DNA from: RYN-111 sp963760125
Lineage (GTDB): Bacteria; Actinomycetota; Actinomycetes; Mycobacteriales; SCTD01
Direction of reading: 5' to 3'
NCBI GenBank assembly: GCA_963760125.1
Contig: CAVXBV010000014.1
Coordinates: forward strand, 322,980-386,979
DNA length: 64,000 nucleotides
In this document: piece after piece, positions 6,936-15,092 of the stretch
Layout: each line of letters starts with the position of its first letter
How positions within the stretch are numbered: the stretch's first letter is position 1
Position numbers and translations under genes: made by a program
The notes under the pieces: generated by a model
What the model was told of the DNA's origin: nothing
What the model saw: the letters and a program-made list of their open reading frames with translations, nothing else
Databases searched by the model: none

Positions 6936-7283
6936 ATGGCGCAGTACCTCATCTCGGTCCACCACAGCCCCGGCGAGCCGGCACCGTCCGAGGAGCAGAT
7001 CCCCCGGATGCACGCCCAGGTCGGCGCGTTCAACGACGAGGTGATGGCTGCCGGCGCGTGGGTGTTCGCCGGCGGACTCCACGAGCCCTCCGCGGCCACC
7101 GTCGTCGACGGCCGGGGCGGGAAGGCTGTGCTGACCGACGGGCCCTTCAGCGACAGCAAGGAGTACCTCGGCGGCTTCTGGATCATCGAGGTCCCGGACC
7201 TGGACGCCGCGCTGGAGTGGGCCACCAAGGGCTCCGCGGCCTGCGAGGCTCCGGTCGAGGTGCGGCCCTTCCAGGGCGAGTGA
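6936..7283 (+). CDS. DGPF-motif YCII-related protein (ECF42 partner)
   Basis: A 115-residue alpha/beta protein of the YCII/DGPF family. The name motif is present in LTDGPFSDSKEYLGGFWII (~residues 67-85), preceded by the MAQYLISVHHSPGEP start strand. The ATG is preceded by GAAGGAGA at good distance, which decides the start over upstream in-frame starts. DGPF proteins are typically encoded next to ECF42 sigma factors, and the downstream gene is exactly such a sigma, with its GTG overlapping this stop (GTGA). DGPF proteins are thought to be part of, or targets of, the ECF42 response; their chemistry is not established. Confidence 0.88.
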   Translation: MAQYLISVHHSPGEPAPSEEQIPRMHAQVGAFNDEVMAAGAWVFAGGLHEPSAATVVDGRGGKAVLTDGPFSDSKEYLGGFWIIEVPDLDAALEWATKGSAACEAPVEVRPFQGE

Positions 7284-7961
7284 ACCTCGAGCGGGTCTTC
7301 CGCGAGGAGTACGGCCAGGTCGTCGCGAGCCTCACCGGCCAGTTCCGCGACCTCGACCTCGCGCAGGACTGCGCGCAAGAGGCGTTCACCCTCGCGGTCG
7401 AGCGCTGGCCGGTGGAAGGCCAGCCGCCTAACCCGGGCGGCTGGCTGACCACGACCGCCCGGCGGCGGGCGCTGGACTCGCGGGGACCTCGTCCTGCTGC
7501 CCGATCAGGACCGCACTCGATGGGACCTCGCACAGCTCGAGGAGGGCCGGGCGCTCGTGCGGCAGTGCCTGCGCCACAACCAGCCTGGGAGCTACCAGGT
7601 GCAGGCGGCGATCCAGGCGGTGCACACCGACGACGGCCCGACCGACTGGGCGCAGGTGCTCGCGCTCTACGACCACCTCTGGCGGCTGCTGCCGACGCCG
7701 GTCGTCGTTCTCAACCGCGCCGTGGCGGTGTCCCACGTCCACGGACCCGAGGTAGCGCTCGCCTCGATCGAGGACGTCGACCTCCCGACGTACCTGCCGT
7801 TCCACGTCACCCGGGGCGACCTGCTGGCACGCTGCGGGCGGTACGGCGAAGCGGTCGCGGCGGTCGATGCAGCCCTCGATCTCGCACCGACCCCACCCGT
7901 CCGCACGTTCCTGAAGCAGCGCCGAGCCGAGTGGGTTCAGGAGGGGACAGCGGTGAGGTAG
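7280..7961 (+). pseudogene. ECF42-type RNA polymerase sigma factor, internally deleted and frameshifted
   Basis: The first ~66 codons encode a good sigma region 2 (LERVFREEYGQVVASLTGQF and DLDLAQDCAQEAFTLAVERW, ending GWLTTTARRRALD). The next sensible codons, in another frame from ~7485, encode the C-terminal DUF6596/TPR-like extension (LLPDQDRTRWDLAQL, VLALYDHLW, VVVLNRAVAV, FLKQRRAEW). An intact ECF42 factor is ~400 residues; here the total is ~227, so region 4 and the start of the extension, very roughly 180 residues, are missing at one junction near 7475-7485. This is a genuine deletion rather than a one-base error. Without region 4 the -35 element could not be recognised. The 3' end overlaps the convergent UPF0225 gene by 25 bases. 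Confidence 0.8.
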
Positions 7962-8305
7962 ACCCAGGCGCCGTGCTCACGGACGAAGCGACTGACCTCG
8001 TGCAGGACCTCGGTGCGCCCGCGGTGGGTAAAGGTGGCACGGAACTCCACCGTCCCCTCCTGGTCGAACAACCCGCCGGAGGCCGACAGCACCTCGAGCC
8101 GCTCCCACCGCTGATCGGCATCGAGAGTGATCCGGCGAGGTCGGGTGCTGGAGTGCCACGACCGCATCAGCCACGGCGTGTCGCCGAGGGCGAAGGCGCT
8201 GTAGCGCGAGCGCATGAGCGCCTCCGCGGACGGTACGGCGGCCCCGGCGTGGTAGCGCCCGCAGCAGCCGTCGTACGTCGCGCCAGAAGCGCAGGGGCAG
8301 CTCAC
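7937..8305 (-). CDS. UPF0225 (YchJ-like) SEC-C motif protein
   Basis: A 122-residue protein beginning with the zinc-binding SEC-C motif SCPCASGATYDGCCGRYH (residues ~2-19), followed by ALMRSRYSAFALGD (~30-43) and WERLEVL typical of YchJ/UPF0225 proteins. Family length is normal (~120-150). Its GTG start overlaps the stop of the DinG-like helicase (GTGA), so translation is probably coupled to that gene. The SEC-C motif resembles the SecA tail that binds zinc; the cellular role of UPF0225 proteins is undefined. Confidence 0.88.
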   Translation of the reverse strand: MSCPCASGATYDGCCGRYHAGAAVPSAEALMRSRYSAFALGDTPWLMRSWHSSTRPRRITLDADQRWERLEVLSASGGLFDQEGTVEFRATFTHRGRTEVLHEVSRFVREHGAWVYLTAVPS

Positions 8306-10353
8306 GCTCTCGTCCGGCGGCGCGCCGACGGCGGCGGACCGGGGTCGCGCACGGGCTCTGCGGCCGCGTCGATGGCGGCAAGCGAGGCGAGGACCGCCTC
8401 GAGCGACCGGGCGGGGTAGAAGCCGGGCAGCGTCTTGACGAGCAGGTCGCCGTACCTCGCGGTGGCCAGTCGCGGGTCGAGCACCACGACGACCCCGCGG
8501 TCGGTGGTCGAGCGGATCAGTCGGCCGGCGCCCTGCGCCAGCAGGACGGCAGCCGGCGGCAGGGTGACGTCCATGAAGCCGTGGTCCCCCGCGTCGGCCA
8601 GGCGCGCCTTCATGAGCGGGTCGTCGACGTGCGGGAAGGGGATGCGGTCGATGATGACGAGCTGGCAGGCCGAGCCGGCCACGTCGACGCCCTGCCAGAA
8701 CGAGCGCGTGCCGAACAGGCAGGTGCGGGCGTCGGACGCGAACGCGTGCGTCAGCGCGCCCGGGCTGTCGTCGCCCTGCACGAGCACCTTCACGTCCGTG
8801 CGCGCGCGCACCGCCTCGGCGGCCCGCACCGCCGCCGCCGTCGAGGAGAACAGTCCGAGGGCTCGCCCACCGGCGGCCAGCACGAGCTGGACGCACAGGT
8901 CGTCGACGGCCGCCTGCCACGCCCCCAGCGCCTGCCCGGGGTTGGGCAGGTCACGCGCGACGTAGAGCTGTCCCTGACGGGCGTAGTCAAAGGGGCTTCC
9001 CACGTCGAGGTAGGCCCACCGCGACGGCGGCTGCGCGTCGGGGTCACGGTCCAGCGCCTCTGCGACGGCCGCGTCATCGCGCGGCACAGCACCCTTCTCG
9101 CCGTACGCCGATCCCGCCATCCACGTGAGGCCGAGCTCCCGCGCGGTGTGCCGGAACGTGCCCCCGACGGTGAGCGTTGCGGAGGTCGCGATGACCGTGA
9201 CCTCGCCGAACAGCCTGCTCGCGACGGCACCACCCACCGACAGCGGCGAGACCCGTAGCGCCCGGTCCTGGGTGACGTACGCCGCCGACCGGACCCCGGG
9301 CTCCCGCAGCTCCCCCGCTGCCTCCGCGACGTCGAGCAGGCCCACCCGGACCTGGTCCCGCCGCGCCTGCAGGACCTCGTCCTCCTCCTTGGTGCCACCG
9401 ACCTCGACGGCGGCGCTACCGAAGACCGTCTCGACCACCCCGAGGGCCTGCACCAGCGTCTCGGGCAGCTCCTGCAGCCAACCGGGCTGCAGGCCCTGCA
9501 CGACGCCCTCGAGCACGCTGTGGGCGTCCTCGAGACGCTCCCACGTCGTCACGCTCAGCAGGGACTTCGCGGCGCTCGCTGCTCGTCGAGCGGCGGGGGC
9601 GGTCAGCTCGTGGGTCAGCGCGTCGGTGGCGCTGCTGACGAACTCGTGCGCCTCGTCGAGCACCACCGCGTCGAACTCCGGCAGGACCGGCACGCCCTGG
9701 AACACCGAGATCGCGAGCAGCGCGTGGTTGGCGACGACGATGTCGGCGTCCTTGGCCTCCTCCCGCGCCTTCTCGGCGAAGCAGTCCACCCGGTCGGGGC
9801 ACGTGCTGCCCAGGCACTCGCGTGCCGTCACGCTCACCTGCCGCCAGGCCCGGTCGTTCACCGGGAATGGGACCTCGTCCCGGTCACCGGTGGCCGCCGT
9901 GCGCGCCCACTCGCGCAGCTTGACGACCTGCTGCCCCATCATCGACGTCGGACCGTCCCACAGCGCGTCCTGCTCGGGGTCGACCCGCGCCCCCGGACCG
10001 CCTTCGAGCTGCTGCAGGCACGCGTAGTTGCTCCGCCCCTTGGCCAGGGCGTACGTCGGTGTTCGTCCGAGGACCGGCGCGAGCGCGGCGACGACCCGCG
10101 GCAGGTCCTTGTCCACGAGCTGCGCCTGCAGCGCCTTGGTCGCGGTCGCCACGACGACCCGGCGTCCGCTGGTCAGCGCCGGGACGAGGTAACCGAGCGA
10201 CTTGCCGGTGCCCGTGCCTGCTTGCACCAGCAGGTGCTCGCGCCGGCGCAGCGCCCCCGCCACCGCGTCGACCATGACGTGCTGGCCCTCGCGCGCCTGG
10301 GCTCCCGGCACGGCCTCGAGGGCCACGTCGAGCAGGTCACGCGCGGAGGGCAT
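8302..10353 (-). CDS. dinG: DinG-family ATP-dependent DNA helicase (XPD-like, Fe-S)
   Basis: A 683-residue superfamily 2 helicase. Walker A is QAGTGTGKSLGY (~residues 42-53). The region between motifs I and II holds four Cys (SNYACLQQ; RECLGSTCPDRVDCF, ~175-192), the Fe-S cluster pattern of XPD/DinG enzymes, followed by ADIVVANHALL. The DEAH box is VVLDEAHEF (~223-231). C-terminal motifs include VIATSATLTV, LFGTRSFWQGVDV (motif V) and QGAGRLIRSTTDRGVV (motif VI). DinG-type enzymes unwind DNA and resolve R-loops or other structures during repair. It is the first gene of a two-gene unit with the UPF0225 protein. The ATG start gives the normal N-terminus. Confidence 0.93.
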   Translation of the reverse strand: MPSARDLLDVALEAVPGAQAREGQHVMVDAVAGALRRREHLLVQAGTGTGKSLGYLVPALTSGRRVVVATATKALQAQLVDKDLPRVVAALAPVLGRTPTYALAKGRSNYACLQQLEGGPGARVDPEQDALWDGPTSMMGQQVVKLREWARTAATGDRDEVPFPVNDRAWRQVSVTARECLGSTCPDRVDCFAEKAREEAKDADIVVANHALLAISVFQGVPVLPEFDAVVLDEAHEFVSSATDALTHELTAPAARRAASAAKSLLSVTTWERLEDAHSVLEGVVQGLQPGWLQELPETLVQALGVVETVFGSAAVEVGGTKEEDEVLQARRDQVRVGLLDVAEAAGELREPGVRSAAYVTQDRALRVSPLSVGGAVASRLFGEVTVIATSATLTVGGTFRHTARELGLTWMAGSAYGEKGAVPRDDAAVAEALDRDPDAQPPSRWAYLDVGSPFDYARQGQLYVARDLPNPGQALGAWQAAVDDLCVQLVLAAGGRALGLFSSTAAAVRAAEAVRARTDVKVLVQGDDSPGALTHAFASDARTCLFGTRSFWQGVDVAGSACQLVIIDRIPFPHVDDPLMKARLADAGDHGFMDVTLPPAAVLLAQGAGRLIRSTTDRGVVVVLDPRLATARYGDLLVKTLPGFYPARSLEAVLASLAAIDAAAEPVRDPGPPPSARRRTRA

Positions 10354-10410
10354 CCCGGCAGGCTAGCCGCGATCTCGGACGAGCCCGGGAGGTCCCAGGA
10401 CCGCTGTGGA

Positions 10411-11223
10411 TCAGGGGGCGGGAGACGCCGCCGGCGTCGCACTGGCGGCGGGGCTGGCCGTCGGGCTCGGCGTCGCGCTGGCTGCCGGGGCCGCCGACAC
10501 CTTGACGTCGAAGACGACGGTCCGCGTCTCCTTTGCGGGCCCGTTGGGCTTGCAGTCCTCGTTGACGGACGACACGTTCGCCGTGATCCGGTAGGTCCCG
10601 GAGCGGGCGTAGCGGTGCTGGTAACGGTAGGTCTCGCTGTCAGGCGAGGGCTCGTAGGCACCGGCCGGCGACGTCAGCGGCGGGAAGGTGCCGCACTTCT
10701 GCGGCGAACCCTGCCCGCGCACCGAGGTGCCGTCGCCCCAGACCAGACCGTCGAAGTAGATCTTGCCGTCGCCGTCGGTGGCCTTCATCTGCAGGTCGAA
10801 CGTCGTGGCGGTGGTCCCGCTGCCCGGGTTCAGCGTCGCGGACAGCACCAGCCCGGCGTACTGCTGCGACGGCGACGGGTAGGGGAAGCGGGTCGGCGTG
10901 CCGGTGGCCGTGGCCGTGGCCGTCGCGCGAGGCTTGGCCGAGGCGCTGGCCGTCGGGGAGGCAGCCGGCGAGGCGGACTCCGCGGCGCTGGCCGAGGGCG
11001 AAGCGGTGGGGCTCGGCGCCACGCTGATCACCGGCGTGGGCTCGACCAGCAGCGGGGGCGCGGTCAGGGCGGTCGGGCCGGGCGTCACCACCGGGTTGGT
11101 CGCGGACGTCGAACCGTCACCACCGGCCGTGACGAACGCGGTTGCCGCTCCGCCCAGCAGTGCGGCGGAGGCGACGAACGCCACCGCCAAGACCGTCCGC
11201 GGGTTGCGGTCCACGAGACCCAT
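10411..11223 (-). CDS. Secreted or membrane-anchored low-complexity protein with a PKD-like domain
   Basis: The ~270-residue protein starts with a membrane/signal segment (TVLAVAFVASAALLGGAATA, ~residues 10-29). There follows a Ser/Ala/Pro/Thr-rich linker (~60-115) with many SPSA/ATAT-like steps, and a compact beta-rich domain (~125-240) with the PKD-like end YRYQHRYARSGTYRITANV, where 'Y-H-Y-GTY' is the usual PKD signature. Another Ala/Ser/Pro tail closes the protein. Two Cys (QKCGTF, EDCKPN) may form a disulfide. A GGGGGAG ribosome site precedes the ATG. PKD-like domains generally mediate extracellular adhesion or spacing; no catalytic motif is seen. Confidence 0.7.
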   Translation of the reverse strand: MGLVDRNPRTVLAVAFVASAALLGGAATAFVTAGGDGSTSATNPVVTPGPTALTAPPLLVEPTPVISVAPSPTASPSASAAESASPAASPTASASAKPRATATATATGTPTRFPYPSPSQQYAGLVLSATLNPGSGTTATTFDLQMKATDGDGKIYFDGLVWGDGTSVRGQGSPQKCGTFPPLTSPAGAYEPSPDSETYRYQHRYARSGTYRITANVSSVNEDCKPNGPAKETRTVVFDVKVSAAPAASATPSPTASPAASATPAASPAP

Positions 11224-11315
11224 CCGAGCTCCCCCTTGCCACGCTGTCCGACCACGCGCTGCGGTCGGGACAGAGCATAAGGAAAGGGGCGACCGGTCGG
11301 GGGGACCTGCGGGTC

Positions 11316-11759
11316 CTACAGGCGTGCGCGCAGCAGCGGCCAGGTCAGGGCGAACCCCGGGTGCAGGGCCAGCAGGTCGACCCCGGCGACCGGCACCCAC
11401 TCCACCGCGGTGCTCTCCCGGTCCAGGGAGTGGACCGTCAGCAACGTCGCCGTACGGGCGAGGACCGTGGTGTAGGTCCACCCGCCGTGGTCGTCGAGGT
11501 GCTCTCCCTCGACCACCAGACCGGTCGGGTCGAGGCCGGTCTCCTCCGCCGCTTCGCGCAGCGCCGCCTGCTCCGGGGTCTCCTGCGAGCCACGGGCCCC
11601 GCCGGGCACGCCCCAGGTGTCGCCGTGGTGCGACCACGCTGCCCGGTGCTGCAGCAGGACGGTCGGGCCGGGAGCGACGAGCAGCAACCCGGCCGCGCCG
11701 TGCCGGCCCCAGTGGTCGTGCCCGAGGGCGCACCTCGCCCAGCCGTCTCCGTCGCGCAC
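11316..11759 (-). CDS. NUDIX hydrolase
   Basis: A 147-residue protein with a complete Nudix box: G-ARGSQ-E-TPEQAAL-RE-A-AEE-TGL (~residues 54-76) satisfies GX5EX7REUXEEXGU, so metal binding and pyrophosphohydrolase chemistry should be intact. Preceding strands (AAGLLLVAPGPTVLLQHR) and the W-GVPGG approach are typical. The N-terminal GRHGAAG region resembles actinobacterial MutT-like or ADP-ribose-type enzymes, but the substrate cannot be assigned. The GTG start gives family length. It lies on the same strand as, and downstream of, the second crotonase (~36-base gap), so the two may form a unit. Confidence 0.9.
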   Translation of the reverse strand: MRDGDGWARCALGHDHWGRHGAAGLLLVAPGPTVLLQHRAAWSHHGDTWGVPGGARGSQETPEQAALREAAEETGLDPTGLVVEGEHLDDHGGWTYTTVLARTATLLTVHSLDRESTAVEWVPVAGVDLLALHPGFALTWPLLRARL

Positions 11760-11795
11760 CCCTCCATCCTGTCCCAGTCGGGTCCGCGCTGCCGA

Positions 11796-12551
11796 CTACG
11801 CGCCGTGCCGGCCCGCGCCACCGACGAACCGGCCTGCTCCCTCGGTGGCCTCAGCCAGCGACGTCGCGCCGTGCCGCCACTCGTTGGCCAGGGCCTCGTC
11901 CTCGGGCAGTCCCCACTGCTCGAGCAGGCTGAGCCGGTCCTCGCGCAGGCAGGTCTGCGGAAGCGCGGCCAGCTCCCTCGCCAGCGCCAGGGCGGCAGAC
12001 GCGGCCGTGCCCGTCGGGACGACGCGGCTGACCAGACCCATCGCCAGGGCCTCCTGGGCGTCCACCGCCCGGCCGGTGAGGACGAGGTCGAGCGCGTGCC
12101 CCTGCCCCACGATGCGGGCCAAGCGCACCGTCCCGCCGTCGATGAGCGGTACGCCCCAACGCCGGCAGAACACCCCGAGGGTCGCCGTCTGCGCCGCGAC
12201 GCGCAGGTCGCACCACAGCGCGAGCTCCAGGCCGCCCGCGACGGCGTACCCTTCGATCCCCGCGATCACCGGCTTGCTGAGCCGCAGTCGGGTCGGTCCC
12301 ATCGGCCCCGGCCCCGCGCCCGGCTCGAACACCGGCATGCTCCCGGCCGCGACGGCCCCCAGGTCGGCGCCGGAGCAGAAGTGCCCCTCGCTGCCGGTGA
12401 GCACACCGACCCGCAGGTCGTCGCTGTCCTCGAGTCCGCGGAAGGCCGCAACGAGGGCGGCGGCGTGCTCGCCGTCCACGGCGCCGCGCACCTCCGGCCG
12501 GTCGAGCGTGACGACCCTGACGGGTCCGTGGTCGACGACGTGGACGGTCAT
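11796..12551 (-). CDS. Crotonase/enoyl-CoA hydratase family protein
   Basis: A 251-residue crotonase. LDRPEVRGAVDGEHAAALV (~residues 17-35) and FCSGADLGAVA (~59-69) form the first oxyanion-hole region, and GYAVAGGLELALWCDLRVA (~100-118) the second. RRWGVPLIDGGTVRLAR (~129-145) occupies the catalytic loop, where classical hydratases carry a Glu; here the motif is LIDGGT, seen in a subgroup of actinobacterial crotonases often misnamed enoyl-CoA hydratase. The ATG giving MTVHVVDHG is chosen because longer starts run into the divergent SDR promoter. The exact acyl-CoA reaction is unknown. Confidence 0.88.
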   Translation of the reverse strand: MTVHVVDHGPVRVVTLDRPEVRGAVDGEHAAALVAAFRGLEDSDDLRVGVLTGSEGHFCSGADLGAVAAGSMPVFEPGAGPGPMGPTRLRLSKPVIAGIEGYAVAGGLELALWCDLRVAAQTATLGVFCRRWGVPLIDGGTVRLARIVGQGHALDLVLTGRAVDAQEALAMGLVSRVVPTGTAASAALALARELAALPQTCLREDRLSLLEQWGLPEDEALANEWRHGATSLAEATEGAGRFVGGAGRHGA

Positions 12552-12636
12552 GAGGGCAGCATGCCCGACCTCCGTCGGTCCGCAGTCACGCCGTACGGGA
12601 GAATGGGCGCTCACCTCCTTTCGAAGGGCAACACCT

Positions 12637-13536
12637 GTGAGTGACATCAACTTCGACGGCCGCGTCGCGATCGTGACCGGCGCCGGCGGCGGCATCGGCC
12701 GCACCTACGCTCTCGACCTCGCCCGGCGTGGCGCGCAGGTCGTCGTCAACGACCTCGGCGGCAGCGTCGACGGCAACGGCGGCGAGCACACCGCCGCGCA
12801 GAAGGTCGTCGACGAGATCAAGGCTGCCGGTGGCGAGGCCGTGGCGAACTACGACAGCGTCAGCAGCCCCGAGGGTGGCGAGGCGATCGTCAAGACCGCC
12901 GTCGACGCGTTCGGCAAGGTCGACATCGTCGTCAACAACGCCGGGATCCTGCGCGACAAGAGCTTCCTCAAGCTCGAGTGGGCCGACCTCGACGCCGTCC
13001 TCGACGTGCACCTCAAGGGCGCCTTCTACGTCAGCAAGCCCGCCTTCGCCGTCATGAAGGAGAACAGCTACGGGCGCTTCGTGTTCACCGCGTCCAACGC
13101 GACCTTCGGCAACTTCGGCCAGAGCAACTACAGCGCCGCGAAGGCCGGACTGATCGGCCTGTCGAACGTGCTCGCCGTCGAGGGCGCGCGCAGCAACATC
13201 CTGTCCAACGTCATCATGCCGGTGGCCTTCACCCGCATGACCGAGGAGCTGCTCGGCGACTTCGGCAAGGTCCTCACCGCTGAGTCGGTCACCCCGATGG
13301 TCAGCTACCTGTGCTCCGAGGCCTGCACCACGACCCACGGGGCGTACTCCGCCGCGGGTGGTCGTTACGCCAAGGTGTTCACGGGCCTGGCTCCCGGCTG
13401 GTTCGCCGGTGCCGGCGCGTCGGTGACCGCCGAGGACATCGCCACGAACTTCGCGCAGATCACCGCCGAGGAGGGCTACATCGTGCCGCAGAGCACGCAG
13501 GACGAGATCATGGCGCTGGCAGGCCTGTTCTCCTAA
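12637..13536 (+). CDS. Short-chain dehydrogenase/reductase, 17-beta-HSD4-like
   Basis: A 299-residue classical SDR. The NAD(P)-binding TGAGGGIGRTYAL is at ~residues 13-25, NNAG at ~97-100, and the catalytic Ser-Tyr-Lys as TASN.. and SNYSAAKAG (~148-168). An insert VNDLGGSVDGNGGEHTAA after the first beta strand and the long C-terminal tail are characteristic of the dehydrogenase unit of peroxisomal multifunctional enzyme type 2, which oxidises (3R)-hydroxyacyl-CoA. The Asp after the first strands points to NAD(H). This fits beta-oxidation of fatty or steroid side chains together with the neighbouring crotonase, which is divergently transcribed. The GTG start is taken for the standard N-terminus MSDINFDGRVAIVTG. 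Confidence 0.9.
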   Translation: MSDINFDGRVAIVTGAGGGIGRTYALDLARRGAQVVVNDLGGSVDGNGGEHTAAQKVVDEIKAAGGEAVANYDSVSSPEGGEAIVKTAVDAFGKVDIVVNNAGILRDKSFLKLEWADLDAVLDVHLKGAFYVSKPAFAVMKENSYGRFVFTASNATFGNFGQSNYSAAKAGLIGLSNVLAVEGARSNILSNVIMPVAFTRMTEELLGDFGKVLTAESVTPMVSYLCSEACTTTHGAYSAAGGRYAKVFTGLAPGWFAGAGASVTAEDIATNFAQITAEEGYIVPQSTQDEIMALAGLFS

Positions 13537-13546
13537 GCAGGTACGT

Positions 13547-13587
13547 CGCGAGGGGGCGTCTCGGCCACGGCCGGGCGCCCCTTCGCG
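13547..13587 (+). terminator. Strong hairpin terminator after the SDR gene
   Basis: CGCGAGGGGGCG (13547-13558) pairs with CGCCCCTTCGCG (13576-13587) over 12 bp with one G-U wobble. The 17-base loop itself contains a GGCC-A-CGGCC-type mini-stem. It starts 11 bases after the stop codon. No U-run follows, as is usual for actinobacterial L-shaped terminators. Confidence 0.65.
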
Positions 13588-13610
13588 CTGTCGCCTCCGT
13601 GCCCGACCGC

Positions 13611-13814
13611 TCAACGCTGGCTCGGGATCCCCCGGGACACGGCCTGCACGCGACAGCTGACGTCGAGCTTGCGGTAGGCGTTCTCGAGGTGCTTGGCCAC
13701 GGTGCGCGGGCTCACCTGCAACGCATGCCCGATCGCCTGGTTGGTCCGGCCCTCGGCCACGAGGACCAGCACCTCTCGCTCGCGCGCGGTCAACAGCGCC
13801 ACCGCAGCCACCAC
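13611..13814 (-). CDS. Short LuxR-type helix-turn-helix protein (stand-alone HTH or remnant)
   Basis: Only 67 residues, essentially one GerE/LuxR DNA-binding domain: LTAREREVLVLVAEGRTNQ (~residues 8-26), AIGHALQVSPRTVAKHLENAY (split by the turn) and RKLDVSCRVQAV. An in-frame TAG lies three codons upstream of the GTG, so no receiver or ATPase domain is attached. It may be a free-standing GerE-type regulator (such small proteins exist, like Bacillus GerE) or the relic of a larger LuxR regulator. It is divergent from the methyltransferase with a perfect dyad at 13821-13838 between them, a natural target site. Confidence 0.7.
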   Translation of the reverse strand: MVAAVALLTAREREVLVLVAEGRTNQAIGHALQVSPRTVAKHLENAYRKLDVSCRVQAVSRGIPSQR

Positions 13815-13820
13815 CTCGGC

Positions 13821-13838
13821 CTACGCACCTGTGCGTAG
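13821..13838. promoter_or_regulatory. Perfect 8+8 dyad between LuxR-type gene and methyltransferase
   Basis: CTACGCAC-CT-GTGCGTAG, an 18-base near-palindrome with a two-base centre, lies 7 bases upstream of the LuxR-type start and 57 bases before the methyltransferase. Size and symmetry fit a dimeric helix-turn-helix regulator, plausibly autoregulation by the adjacent gene. Confidence 0.5.
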
Positions 13839-13894
13839 AGACGGTCCCGCTCCGCAGGTCGATCGTCAAGGTCGACCCCGACCGAGGAGGAAGC

Positions 13895-14965
13895 ATGACC
13901 ACGATGACCCGTCCCATTGACGAGGACCGCCTCATGGCTTTCGTCGGCCAGGTGGTCGGCGAGCTGGGAGCGGTGGTCAACGCGCCGCTCGTGGTGATCG
14001 GCGACCAGCTCGGCCTCTACCGTGCCATGGCCGACGGCACCTCGATGACACCCGCCGACCTCGCGGCCAAGACCAGCACGAGCGAGCGCTACGTGCGCGA
14101 GTGGATGTCGTGCCAGGCCGCTGGCGGCTACCTGTCCTACGAGGGCGAGGGCCACTTCAGCCTGCCGCCCGAGCAGGCCGTCGCGCTCACCGACGAGACC
14201 AGCCCTGCCTGCGTGCTCGGCGGGTTCCAGGCCTTCGCCGCGGCGTCCCGCATCGCGCCCCGGCTTGCCGAGGCATTCCGCACCGGCGAGGGCATCGGCT
14301 GGGGAGAGCATGACGCGGGTTTGTTCACCGGGACCGCACGCTTCTTCCGGCCCGGTTACCTCGCCCACCTCACCGAGGAGTGGATCCCGTCGCTGGACGG
14401 GGTCGCGGACAAGCTCGCCGCAGGCGGTCGCATCGCCGATGTCGGCTGTGGCTTCGGCCACTCCACGACGATCCTCGGCCACGCCTACCCGGCCGCCGTC
14501 ATCACCGGCTTCGACGCCCACGAGCCGTCGATCGACGCGGCCAACAAGCTGATGGCCGAGGCCGGGATCGCCGAGCGCGTCGACTTCCAGGTGGCCAGCG
14601 CGACCGACTTCCCCGGTGCGGGCTACGACCTGATCACCTACTTCGACTGCCTGCACGACATGGGCGACCCGCTCTCGGCCCTCACCCACGCGCGCGAGGC
14701 GCTGGCCGAGGACGGCACCGTCATGCTCGTCGAGCCCTACGCCGGCGACGACCTGGCCGACAACCTCACGCCCGTCGGTCGGGTGTTCTACGGCGCGTCC
14801 ACGATGATCTGCACACCCGCCTCCCTGTCCGAGGACGTGGGCACGGCGCTCGGCGCCCAGGCCGGCGAGCAGCGGCTGCGCGAGCTCGCCGAGCAGGCCG
14901 GCTTCAGCAGGTTCCGCCGGGCCAGCGAGACGCCGTTCAACCTGGTCCTGGAGGCCCGTCCCTGA
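13895..14965 (+). CDS. SAM-dependent class I methyltransferase with N-terminal winged-helix domain
   Basis: A 356-residue two-domain protein. Residues ~1-95 form a winged-helix dimerisation-like domain (GLYRAMADGTSMTPADLAAK, TSERYVREWMSCQAAGGYL) like that of plant O-methyltransferases and mycobacterial Rv2258c. Residues ~165-356 form the Rossmann methyltransferase with the SAM loop IADVGCGFGHSTTILG, acidic ITGFDAHEPSI, and YDLITYFDCLHDMGDP, where the HD pair could act in catalysis. Such proteins are often mislabelled transcriptional regulators because of the winged helix. GGAGGAAGC precedes the ATG. It is divergent from the small LuxR-type gene, which may regulate it. The substrate is unknown, perhaps a small aromatic or lipid. 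Confidence 0.88.
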   Translation: MTTMTRPIDEDRLMAFVGQVVGELGAVVNAPLVVIGDQLGLYRAMADGTSMTPADLAAKTSTSERYVREWMSCQAAGGYLSYEGEGHFSLPPEQAVALTDETSPACVLGGFQAFAAASRIAPRLAEAFRTGEGIGWGEHDAGLFTGTARFFRPGYLAHLTEEWIPSLDGVADKLAAGGRIADVGCGFGHSTTILGHAYPAAVITGFDAHEPSIDAANKLMAEAGIAERVDFQVASATDFPGAGYDLITYFDCLHDMGDPLSALTHAREALAEDGTVMLVEPYAGDDLADNLTPVGRVFYGASTMICTPASLSEDVGTALGAQAGEQRLRELAEQAGFSRFRRASETPFNLVLEARP

Positions 14966-14979
14966 ACGAAGGAGTTGCC

Positions 14980-15039
14980 ATGGGCAAGGTCGCCGGCTGC
15001 CGCAGCCTGCTCCTCGCCGAGGCGCCTGCTCGCGTCTGA
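14980..15039 (+). CDS. Possible 19-residue small ORF
   Basis: ATG with a strong AAGGAG seven bases upstream, 15 bases after the methyltransferase stop, encoding MGKVAGCRSLLLAEAPARV then TGA. The ribosome site is better than those of many longer genes here. It could be a real small protein, a leader, or the stub of a gene cut short by a frameshift. Nothing similar is recognised. Confidence 0.3.
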   Translation: MGKVAGCRSLLLAEAPARV

Positions 15040-15092
15040 CCTGGACCGACAACCAGCCCGGCCCCGAGGCAAGAGACGTCAGAGACTCCGGA

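Noticed and set aside
10898..11932. Plus-strand open frame opposite the low-complexity secreted protein
   Set aside because: It mirrors the Ser/Ala/Pro-rich linker of the minus-strand gene; no start signal or family match.
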